A program made the position numbers and the translations under genes. 64,000 nt of DNA from an uncultured Lachnospiraceae bacterium (GTDB taxonomy: Bacteria > Bacillota > Clostridia > Lachnospirales > Lachnospiraceae): NCBI GenBank assembly GCA_902786515.1, contig CADADA010000003.1:95332-159331 (forward strand), written 5' to 3'. The notes beneath the pieces were generated by a model. It had not been told where the DNA came from and did no database searches. It worked only from the letters and a program-made list of their open reading frames with translations. This document shows positions 49,027-55,895 of this stretch, one piece after another; the stretch's first letter is position 1; each line of letters starts with the position of its first letter.

Positions 49027-50739
49027 ATGAAGCTAAAACTGGCGACAGGAATACAAAGTTTTGAAAAAACACGTACGGAAAAGCTCTTTTTTATTGATAA
49101 AACTAATTTTTTAAAAGAATGGTGGGAATGCAAAGATGATATCACACTCATAACCCGTCCGCGTCGTTTTGGGAAGACTTTAAATATGAGTATGTTAGAA
49201 TGTTTCTTTTCTTTACAATATGCCAATCGTGGTGATTTATTTGAAGGTTTGTCTATTTGGAAAGAGGAAGAGTACAGACAGTTGCAGGGAACCTATCCGG
49301 TGATTAGTCTTTCGTTTGCTGAAGTGAAATCCACTACTTATGAAGGTGCAAGAAACAAGATATGTCAATTAATTACCTTTGCATTTCAAGCATTTCAAAG
49401 TGTTTTTGATGATGCACAGTTAAATCATGCGGATGTAAAGTTTTGGGAATGTATAGACCGATTTATGTCAGATGATATTGCAGAACAAAGTTTACAGGCT
49501 TTATCACGTATTTTGCATAAATATTATAATAAGAAAGTGATTATCCTGCTGGATGAATATGACACCCCTCTTATTGAAGCTTATACACATGGTTATTGGA
49601 GAGAAATGACAGAATTTATGCGTGGATTATTTAATGCAACCTTTAAGTCGAATCCAAGTCTGTATCGGGGTGTGATGACGGGAATTACCAGAATAAGTAA
49701 GGAATCTATGTTCTCAGATTTGAATAATTTAAAAGTGTGTACTACTACCTCGAAAGAGTATGCTGCCTGCTTTGGCTTTACGGAGGAAGAAGTTTTTGAT
49801 GCTATGGATTTGTACGGTTATGGACAGCAAAAGGAAGAAGTAAAACGTTGGTATGATGGTTTCATTTTTGGAAATCAGAAAGATATGTACAATCCATGGT
49901 CCATTATTAACTTTTTAAGGGAAGGAAAGTTTGATGCGTATTGGGCCAATACCGGTGGAAATGCTTTGGTGAACCAGCTTATCCAAAAAGGTAACTGGAA
50001 AATTAAAGAACAAATGGAGGATTTGCTAGTTGGAAAATCCATTTTTGTGCCAATTGATGAGGAAACCCAATATAACCAATTGGATGACAGCGAAGAAGAC
50101 ATTTGGAGTTTACTGCTTGCCAGTGGGTATCTTAAGGTGTTACAGGTAATGGAAGAAGATACCTTTTTTGGTGGTATTGAACGAACCTATGAGCTTGCTT
50201 TGACAAATGTGGAAGTAATTCAAATGTTTGCTAAGTTTATAAGGGGATGGTTTCATAGAATAAACGTGGAAACACATTATAATGAATTTGTACGAAATCT
50301 CTTACTAAATAATATTAAGAAAATGAATAGTTTTATGAACAAAATAGCTTTAGAAACCTTTAGTTCTTTTGATACAGGAACAAAGCCATCAGCGTATACA
50401 GAACCAGAGAGGTTTTACCATGGCTTTGTGTTAGGATTATTAGTGGAATTAAAGCCCAAATATGAAGTATTATCCAATAGAGAAAGTGGTTATGGACGAT
50501 ACGATGTGATGTTGGTTCCTAAGAATAAAACGGATAATGCATATGTTTTTGAATTTAAAGTATATGACCCGGATGAAGAACAAACTTTGGAAGATACGGT
50601 ACAAGCCGCATTACAGCAAATTGAAGAAAGGAAATATGTGACCACGCTTTTTGAGAAAGGTATACCAAAGGAAAATATTTACTGCTATGGATTTGCTTTT
50701 GAAGGAAAAAAGGTATTGATATCCGGTGGACAGGATTAA
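49027..50739 (+). CDS. AAA-ATPase-like protein with C-terminal PD-(D/E)XK domain
   Basis: 570 residues. N-terminal AAA-ATPase_like domain: KLATGIQSFEKTR, FFIDKT, and a P-loop TRPRRFGKT near residue 45; Walker B-like VIILLDEYDTPL. C-terminal PD-(D/E)XK nuclease-like domain (about 460-545) with GRYDVML and YVFEFKV (D...ExK). The family is abundant, often in many copies, in gut Lachnospiraceae and Bacteroidetes; its role is unknown, with defence or mobile-element functions suspected. CGN codons for Arg (CGT, CGA, CGG, CGC) are about as frequent as AGA/AGG, unlike flanking genes, which points to recent acquisition. SD GGAGGGA precedes the ATG. Confidence 0.88.
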   Translation: MKLKLATGIQSFEKTRTEKLFFIDKTNFLKEWWECKDDITLITRPRRFGKTLNMSMLECFFSLQYANRGDLFEGLSIWKEEEYRQLQGTYPVISLSFAEVKSTTYEGARNKICQLITFAFQAFQSVFDDAQLNHADVKFWECIDRFMSDDIAEQSLQALSRILHKYYNKKVIILLDEYDTPLIEAYTHGYWREMTEFMRGLFNATFKSNPSLYRGVMTGITRISKESMFSDLNNLKVCTTTSKEYAACFGFTEEEVFDAMDLYGYGQQKEEVKRWYDGFIFGNQKDMYNPWSIINFLREGKFDAYWANTGGNALVNQLIQKGNWKIKEQMEDLLVGKSIFVPIDEETQYNQLDDSEEDIWSLLLASGYLKVLQVMEEDTFFGGIERTYELALTNVEVIQMFAKFIRGWFHRINVETHYNEFVRNLLLNNIKKMNSFMNKIALETFSSFDTGTKPSAYTEPERFYHGFVLGLLVELKPKYEVLSNRESGYGRYDVMLVPKNKTDNAYVFEFKVYDPDEEQTLEDTVQAALQQIEERKYVTTLFEKGIPKENIYCYGFAFEGKKVLISGGQD

Positions 50740-50810
50740 AAGAGGATTTGTTTCGAATGGAAGAAGTGTTGAAGAAATAGAAGAATACATGAATTTTAGC
50801 AGGAATAAAA

Positions 50811-50846
50811 AAACTGAAAGTCAGTAACCACGACTTTCAGTTTTTT
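50811..50846 (+). terminator. Bidirectional terminator AAA gene / tRNA-Thr
   Basis: AAACTGAAAGTC (50811-50822) pairs perfectly with GACTTTCAGTTT (50832-50843) and is followed by T residues; A residues on the other side serve the minus-strand tRNA. Confidence 0.9.
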
Positions 50847-50859
50847 ATACATCATATAA

Positions 50860-50932
50860 AGCTGATAACGGGAATCGAACCCGTGGCCTCCGCCTTACCA
50901 AGGCGACGCTCTACCGACTGAGCCATATCAGC
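50860..50932 (-). tRNA. tRNA-Thr (GGT)
   Basis: 73 bases on the minus strand: acceptor GCTGATA paired with TATCAGC, D-arm GCTCAGTCGGTAGAGC, anticodon GGT in TTGGTAA, T-arm ACGGGTTCGATTCCCGT, discriminator T. Confidence 0.95.
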
Positions 50933-50944
50933 ATCACAACGAGT

Positions 50945-50973
50945 ATTGTATCAAATTTCATTTACTTTGTCAA
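50945..50973 (-). promoter_or_regulatory. Promoter of tRNA-Thr
   Basis: On the minus strand TTGACA (50968-50973), 17-base spacer, TACAAT (50945-50950). Confidence 0.88.
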
Positions 50974-51016
50974 CAGCTTCTGATACTATCGTAAAAAATT
51001 GCAGTAATCAATAGCA

Positions 51017-51045
51017 TTGTAAATGCCATTATGAAATGTTATAAT
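51017..51045 (+). promoter_or_regulatory. Promoter of the secreted-protein gene at 51104
   Basis: TTGTAA at 51017-51022 and TATAAT at 51040-51045 with a 17-base spacer and an extended -10 TG. The left copy of the 17-bp inverted repeat lies in the resulting 5' leader. Confidence 0.75.
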
Positions 51046-51061
51046 TATAGATGATTATTCG

Positions 51062-51078
51062 CTTATTATTCGATGTAC
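51062..51078 (+). repeat. Left copy of 17-bp inverted repeat
   Basis: CTTATTATTCGATGTAC, exactly inverted at 51945-51961, so the pair brackets the gene at 51104-51937. The first 11 bases are the common end of the repeat family also found at 54161, 54423 and, with one change, 63911. Confidence 0.9.
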
Positions 51079-51103
51079 TAACATTTTGATAGGAGGACTA
51101 TGT

Positions 51104-51937
51104 ATGAAGAGAATGAAAAAGATGATGGCGACTATGGTGGTTTTAACACTCATTATTGTAATTATGGGACAGGTGGTGCAGGTAAAAGCTGCGACGAGTA
51201 AGTCTATATATGTTGTTTCAGCCATAAAGGTTAAAGATGGCTCTGATAACTACACGAAAAAAATATCTTATAAGAATGGATTTATTACGAAGATTAATAC
51301 TCCGGCTTCTACTGAGTCGCTGGTTGAGACTTTTAGCTATAATAAAAGCTATGAGTTAAAGAAATATGTACAAAAAGTACTGACAGGAGATTGGAAAGGA
51401 TTTCAGGAGACCAGTACATATAAATACAAAAACGGATTATTATCAAAAAAGGTGACGCAAAGAAATGACAGCGACAAAGATACTATGACATATTCATGGA
51501 AAAATGGAAAGATTGTATCGGCAGCGAGTGTATCAACATGGAAAGAGGAAAATGGTGAAGAGGGAAAGAGCAGTGCTACATACACATATACATACAAGAA
51601 TGGTCATGTAGTGAAGGAAGCCGTAGAAAATGATTATGGAACAATGAAATCAAACATAACATTGGATAAAAATAATAATATAGTGAAATATCAGATGGCA
51701 GGCAATCCTGATTCATATTACAAAGCAACAATAACATATGATAAGAACAAAAGAATAACAAAGATGACAGCCAGATACAAAAATCCTATGATGGGCAGCG
51801 AAACAAAACAGATTATGACGATTGTTTATAAAAAGGTTACTGTAAATAGTAAATATGCAGAGGGTGTAAAAGCGCAGCAATGGCAGTTATTAAACGGTGG
51901 AAACAAGTCAAGCCTTAATGCGAACTTTGCGTGGTAA
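51104..51937 (+). CDS. Secreted protein of unknown function with YxxNG repeats
   Basis: 277 residues from ATG 51104 (AGGAGG 7 bases upstream). A basic Met/Lys N-terminus and hydrophobic core (about 8-25) end in VQVKAAT, a plausible signal-peptidase site. The mature part is rich in Lys, Tyr and Asn, with repeated short strands of the form Y-K-N-G (SYKNGFI, KYKNGLLSKK, SWKNGKIV, TYKNGHVVKE, TLDKNNNIVKY, TYDKNKRITK), resembling RHS/YD-type beta repeats. No enzyme motif is seen and no anchor. The gene is flanked by the perfect 17-bp inverted repeat, which is unusual. Confidence 0.8.
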   Translation: MKRMKKMMATMVVLTLIIVIMGQVVQVKAATSKSIYVVSAIKVKDGSDNYTKKISYKNGFITKINTPASTESLVETFSYNKSYELKKYVQKVLTGDWKGFQETSTYKYKNGLLSKKVTQRNDSDKDTMTYSWKNGKIVSAASVSTWKEENGEEGKSSATYTYTYKNGHVVKEAVENDYGTMKSNITLDKNNNIVKYQMAGNPDSYYKATITYDKNKRITKMTARYKNPMMGSETKQIMTIVYKKVTVNSKYAEGVKAQQWQLLNGGNKSSLNANFAW

Positions 51938-51944
51938 TTAAGAT

Positions 51945-51961
51945 GTACATCGAATAATAAG
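51945..51961 (-). repeat. Right copy of 17-bp inverted repeat
   Basis: Exact reverse complement of 51062-51078, 7 bases after the stop of the secreted-protein gene and 19 bases before the next start. Read on the minus strand it extends the shared end to GAAACTTATTATTCG, 15 bases identical to 54157-54171. Confidence 0.9.
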
Positions 51962-51980
51962 TTTCCGGGAGGTAATCGGA

Positions 51981-53036
51981 TTGAAAAAAATACTTATAAA
52001 AATTGCGGTTTTAGCAGCTATGGTTGTGTTGATAACAGGCTTTATCAAAGATTCTTGTTATGCACAGACTTCGGGAAAATATAAGGACATGAAATATGTC
52101 GTATCCGGCAATCAGGTAACAATAACAAAGTATACCGGAAATGCCGTAAAGGTAGTTATTCCGGGTAGCATAGAGGGAAAGCCGGTCAGGGTGATTGGAA
52201 AAAATGCATTTAAATGGGATACTTCGTTAGAAGAAGTAATCATTGCCGGAAAAGTTAATGTGATAGAAAAAAATGCATTTGCGTACTGTTACAAATTAAA
52301 AAAGGTAACACTTAAGAAGGGGATACATGATATAGGAGTAAATGCATTTGCATATTGCACAAGATTAGAAAATATTTCTATGGAAAAAGGACTGAAGACC
52401 ATTGGGGCAGGAGCCTTGAAAGGATGCAGGAAAATTTCAGAAATTAAGATTCCGGCAGGTGTTACGACAGTGGGAGCGGAAGCGTTTGAGTATTGCTACA
52501 ATATGAAAAAAATAGTGCTTCCTGATAGCATTAAAACAATTGGAAGCAGTGCGTTTTATTGCTGTAAAAGTCTAAAAACGATTAATGTACCGGCTAAATT
52601 GGAAAAAATAAGCAATTCGACATTTGCAAAATGTATACGGCTGGAGAAAATAAGTATTAATAGTAAGGTAGCGAAAATATCAGATTATGCATTTGAAAAT
52701 TGCACCTCATTAAAAAAAATAAGTATACCGTCGAGTGTAATAACAATTGGAAACGGTGCATTTTGGAATTGCAAAAAAATGACCAGCGTGGTTTTGCATC
52801 GGGGAACTGTTAATATTAATGAGGCGGCATTTGCTAATTGTAAATCATTAACATCAATAACAATACCTGATAGTGTGACTAAGATAAAACAGTATGCGGT
52901 AGGATTTAACTATAATGAGAGTGATTCAGTATGGAATTATAAAAAATCATCAAAACTAATGATATTCGGAAAAGATAAATCCTATATACAGGAGTATGCA
53001 AAGACTAATAAAATAAAATTTACGGTTATTGATTAA
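51981..53036 (+). CDS. Secreted BspA-like leucine-rich repeat protein
   Basis: 351 residues from TTG 51981 behind GGGAGGT. Signal peptide (hydrophobic about 7-22, ending CYAQT). The rest is a run of about 10 LRR_5 repeats of roughly 23 residues with the pattern I..IG..AF..C..L..I..P (for example TTVGAEAFEYCYNMKKIVLP). It makes a solenoid typical of surface-exposed adhesins or protein-binding factors in gut clostridia. No anchor signal is seen, so it is probably released or held by an unknown partner. It has no clear promoter of its own and may be read through from the gene upstream. Confidence 0.88.
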   Translation: MKKILIKIAVLAAMVVLITGFIKDSCYAQTSGKYKDMKYVVSGNQVTITKYTGNAVKVVIPGSIEGKPVRVIGKNAFKWDTSLEEVIIAGKVNVIEKNAFAYCYKLKKVTLKKGIHDIGVNAFAYCTRLENISMEKGLKTIGAGALKGCRKISEIKIPAGVTTVGAEAFEYCYNMKKIVLPDSIKTIGSSAFYCCKSLKTINVPAKLEKISNSTFAKCIRLEKISINSKVAKISDYAFENCTSLKKISIPSSVITIGNGAFWNCKKMTSVVLHRGTVNINEAAFANCKSLTSITIPDSVTKIKQYAVGFNYNESDSVWNYKKSSKLMIFGKDKSYIQEYAKTNKIKFTVID

Positions 53037-53074
53037 AACTTATCATTAGTATTGTATCAATCAAAGAACATAGC

Positions 53075-53103
53075 TTGAAGAAAAATTTAAGTTAGTCTAT
53101 AAT
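53075..53103 (+). promoter_or_regulatory. Promoter of the map gene
   Basis: TTGAAG at 53075-53080 and TATAAT at 53098-53103, 17-base spacer. Confidence 0.75.
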
Positions 53104-53146
53104 AAATGGTGAGTTTATTAAAAAAATGTGTGGAATGGAGTCAGTT

Positions 53147-54022
53147 ATGTTTAAAAAATTAGGTAGAAATGATGAATGCTGGTGTGGAAGTGGTATCAAA
53201 TATAAAAAATGTCATGAGGTATTTGATGATAAACTGGCTAAATTAGAACGTGAAGGACATATTATACCGAGTCATGACATTATCAAGACACCTAAGCAGA
53301 TTGAAAAGATAAAAGAAAGCTGCAAGATTAATATAGCAGTCCTTGATTACATAGCGGAAAATATCAAAGCCGGAATGACGACAGAAGAGATAGACCGTAT
53401 GGTTTATGAAAAGACAACCGAGATGGGCGGTATACCGGCACCACTTGATTATGAAGGCTATCCAAAGAGTGTGTGCGTGTCTATAAATGATATCGTTTGT
53501 CATGGTATTCCATCCGAAGAAGAAGTGATTCAGGACGGCGATATTGTAAATGTTGACTGCTCTACGATTTATAATGGTTATTTTTCTGATTCATCAAGAA
53601 TGTTTTGTATAGGAAATGTTGATCCGGAGATGAAAAAACTTGTAGATGTTACTAAGGAGTGCGTTGAAAAAGGACTTGAACAGGTGAAACCGTGGGGATT
53701 CTTAGGTGACATGGGTCAGGCGGTCAATGACCATGCAAAAGCAAACGGGTTCTCAGTAGTAAGAGAAATAGGTGGACACGGAGTAGGACTTGAATTTCAC
53801 GAAGAACCGTTTGTAAGCTATGTAACACGCAAGGGAACAGAAATGGTAATGGCACCGGGAATGATTTTCACGATAGAGCCTATGATAAATATGGGAAAGG
53901 CAGATGTGTATGTTGATGACGAAGATGACTGGACAGTATTTACGGCAGACGGTTCACCATCAGCACAGTGGGAGATTATGGTTCTGGTAACAGAAGATGG
54001 ATATGAGGTTTTGTGTTACTAG
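53147..54022 (+). CDS. map: Methionine aminopeptidase with N-terminal SEC-C zinc motif
   Basis: About 291 residues from ATG 53147; upstream in-frame ATGs at 53126 and 53135 lack good SD spacing. The first 25 residues form a SEC-C zinc knuckle (GRNDECWCGSGIKYKKCH) as at the end of SecA. The type I aminopeptidase follows, with metal ligands in VNVDCSTIYNGYFSDSS (two Asp), GGHGVGLEFHE (His), FTIEPMI (Glu) and QWEIMV (Glu). It removes initiator Met after def has deformylated it; SEC-C may help ribosome docking, as suggested for MetAP1c-type enzymes. Monocistronic. Confidence 0.94.
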   Translation: MFKKLGRNDECWCGSGIKYKKCHEVFDDKLAKLEREGHIIPSHDIIKTPKQIEKIKESCKINIAVLDYIAENIKAGMTTEEIDRMVYEKTTEMGGIPAPLDYEGYPKSVCVSINDIVCHGIPSEEEVIQDGDIVNVDCSTIYNGYFSDSSRMFCIGNVDPEMKKLVDVTKECVEKGLEQVKPWGFLGDMGQAVNDHAKANGFSVVREIGGHGVGLEFHEEPFVSYVTRKGTEMVMAPGMIFTIEPMINMGKADVYVDDEDDWTVFTADGSPSAQWEIMVLVTEDGYEVLCY

Positions 54023-54067
54023 TGTAGTCGTTTTAAATTACCCCTACTTTATATTTTGAATATGATT

Positions 54068-54125
54068 CTGGAAGACGGATAAATGAGGCGTAGCAGTGGC
54101 TGCGCCTCATTTATCTGCCTTCCAG
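54068..54125. repeat. Long 27-bp hairpin of the repeat family
   Basis: 54068-54094 pairs with 54099-54125 over 27 positions with three non-Watson-Crick positions and an AGTG tetraloop; the core is AAATGAGGCG. No T-run follows, so it is not a normal terminator, though it may end map transcripts. A related but degraded hairpin core (CGTAGC-GGTG-GCTACG) is at 63978-63993. Confidence 0.9.
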
Positions 54126-54127
54126 AG

Positions 54128-54180
54128 TGAAAAATTTCTCGGCGTGAACTGTATCAGAAACTTATTATTCGCTCTACTAG
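54128..54180 (+). repeat. 53-bp dispersed repeat, copy A
   Basis: 52 of 53 bases match the reverse complement of 63902-63954. It contains the shared end CTTATTATTCG at 54161-54171 and ends with the first CTAG of the array that follows. Confidence 0.93.
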
Positions 54181-54436
54181 ATATTTGTTATTCTTTTATT
54201 CTTGCTAGTAGTTGCAATTTTGAAATTACTAGTAGTCAGCAATTTTTTCAATATTGCTAGTAGTCGAAATTTTGAAATTACTAGAGATTTATTGATTTTT
54301 AATTTCTTGCTAGTAATTTTATTTTAGAAATTACTAGAAATTTGTTAGTTTTTCGCTCTTGCTAGTAAATGTAATTTTGAGACTACTATGTTTTTGCTGC
54401 TTTCTCATTTTTACTAGTAGGGCGAATAATAAATAA
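54177..54436. repeat. Array of palindromic 31-nt units with 52-nt period
   Basis: CTAG occurs at 54177, 54205, 54229, 54257, 54281, 54310, 54334, 54362 and 54414, with a mutated CTAT at 54386: spacings alternate 28 and 24. Four 31-nt units (54202, 54254, 54307, 54359) of the form TTGCTAGTA-N-TTACTAG are separated by 21-22 nt T-rich spacers. Unit 3 folds to a perfect 10-bp stem; unit 1 keeps the stem with a G-U pair. The array is closed by CGAATAATAA (54423-54432), the inverse of the left end. No gene lies in 54023-54505. Confidence 0.85.
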
Positions 54437-54460
54437 CTGGCACGTTACACAGCGAAATCC

Positions 54461-54492
54461 TACGCATCATTTTACAAAAACTTCAAAATGAT
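54461..54492. repeat. Inverted repeat after niaR
   Basis: A 12-bp inverted repeat (ACGCATCATTTT with AAAATGATACGT, one mismatch) lies just beyond the 3' end of niaR. It lacks a clear T-run on the minus strand; weak terminator at best. Confidence 0.4.
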
Positions 54493-54505
54493 ACGTAAAA
54501 TTCCG

Positions 54506-55021
54506 TCACTTATCTTTTTCAATAAGATAATGTTTTTCTAAGAGCTTTCTTTCAATAACATCAAGTATCTCATCAGATGCAGCTTCTACGGTGTGATAAT
54601 GATAGCCGGAAGTAACATTTTTTAAAGGAGTAGAACTTCCTGAGTCAAGCTTGTCTAAATAATTCTGCACGTCAAGCCTTGAGCTTATATTTAATGAGGC
54701 TGTCATCCGACCGTAAATCTTGTGATTAACAAAGACATCTATAACAGTTCCGCCAAAATCCACGATAGTATTTAATTCATCAGCAATCTCTTCATCAGAA
54801 TGACATACCTTAAAAATACGCGATTTTTTCAGAGAACCGGCGTAAAGATAGCCTTTATTGGTTGAAATAATAGGATAACCTTCAGCTCTTAAAAGCGCAA
54901 TATCCTGCACGATAACCTGTCGGCTTACATTAAACTTTTCAGATAAAGCATTACCGGAAACAGCATTATTTTCAAGTGTAAGATAATCTATAATCTGGTT
55001 TCGTCTCATTGTTCCAATCAT
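54506..55021 (-). CDS. niaR: Nicotinate-responsive repressor NiaR (HTH + 3H domain)
   Basis: 171 residues. An N-terminal winged HTH_11 domain (MRRNQIIDYL to YPIISTNKGYLY, about 5-60) and a 3H domain with the three conserved His contexts CHSDEE, VNHKIYG and GYHYHTVEA. NiaR of Firmicutes binds nicotinic acid and represses NAD synthesis and niacin uptake genes. It is the last gene of nadA-nadB-nadC-niaR, so it probably controls its own operon. GAAAGGATG lies upstream of the ATG. Confidence 0.92.
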   Translation of the reverse strand: MIGTMRRNQIIDYLTLENNAVSGNALSEKFNVSRQVIVQDIALLRAEGYPIISTNKGYLYAGSLKKSRIFKVCHSDEEIADELNTIVDFGGTVIDVFVNHKIYGRMTASLNISSRLDVQNYLDKLDSGSSTPLKNVTSGYHYHTVEAASDEILDVIERKLLEKHYLIEKDK

Positions 55022-55041
55022 GATACCATCCTTTCAAGATG

Positions 55042-55893
55042 CTATAATGTATGAAGGTTCTTAAGGGAAATGTCCATAATAGGTGCGGAATGAGTAAGGG
55101 CACCGCTCGAAACAAAGTCTACTCCGAGATTAACAATATTCTGAATATTTTCCTTGGTTACATTTCCGGAACACTCTGTTAAAGCACGTCCGTCAATGAT
55201 TTCGATTGCTTTTTTCATAGTTTCAGGAGACATGTTGTCGAGCATGATGATATCTGCACCGGCTTCAACAGCCTCTTTAACCATATCAAGATTCTCTGTT
55301 TCAACTTCAATCTTTCTGACAAAAGGTGCGTACTCCTTTGCCATCTCTATGGCTTTTTTAACACTTCCGGCTGCACCGATATGATTATCTTTCAATAAAA
55401 CTCCGTCAGACAGATTATAGCGGTGATTATTTCCGCCACCTGTCTTAACGGCATATTTTTCAAATATTCTCATACAAGGTGTTGTCTTGCGTGTATCGAG
55501 TAATTTAGTTTTCGAGCCTTCAAGCAACTTTGCAACCGAATTTGTATATGTTGCGATTCCACTCATTCTTTGAAGATAATTAAGAGCAGTACGTTCACCG
55601 GAAAGCAGTACGCGGATATCACCGGTAACAGTTCCCATAAGAGTGCCGCTAGTGACAAAATCACCATCCTTAACATTGAAAGTTACATCCGTATCCGGAT
55701 CAAGTAAAGTAAAAACTCTTTCAAAAACCTGAAGACCGCATATGATGCCGTCCTGTTTGCAGATAAGGTCGACCTGTCCGTCCTGATAATCAGGCATTAC
55801 TGCGTTTGTAGTGACGTCTTCACTCGAAATATCCTCTTTAAGAGCAAGTAAAATAAATTCATCAGCATTTAAAAGCATTGTAATATCGTTCAT
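55042..55893 (-). CDS. nadC: Nicotinate-nucleotide pyrophosphorylase (quinolinate phosphoribosyltransferase)
   Basis: 283 residues, normal length. NadC converts quinolinate and PRPP to nicotinate mononucleotide with CO2 release. Motifs: ALNYLQRMSGIATYT, LLDTRKTTPCMR, AVKTGGGNNHRYNLSD, LLKDNHIG and the C-terminal SSGALTHSAP. Starts 2 bases after nadB and is followed 20 bases later by niaR. Confidence 0.97.
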   Translation of the reverse strand: MNDITMLLNADEFILLALKEDISSEDVTTNAVMPDYQDGQVDLICKQDGIICGLQVFERVFTLLDPDTDVTFNVKDGDFVTSGTLMGTVTGDIRVLLSGERTALNYLQRMSGIATYTNSVAKLLEGSKTKLLDTRKTTPCMRIFEKYAVKTGGGNNHRYNLSDGVLLKDNHIGAAGSVKKAIEMAKEYAPFVRKIEVETENLDMVKEAVEAGADIIMLDNMSPETMKKAIEIIDGRALTECSGNVTKENIQNIVNLGVDFVSSGALTHSAPIMDISLKNLHTL

Positions 55894-55895
55894 GA

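Noticed and set aside
50740..50859. Small gene after the AAA-ATPase
   Set aside because: No frame with an SD and no conserved features; the space holds a terminator.
54177..54436. CRISPR array
   Set aside because: Geometry is CRISPR-like, but the 31-nt units differ from each other at several positions, spacers are only 21-22 nt and T-rich, and no cas gene is in the window. Kept as a palindromic repeat array instead.
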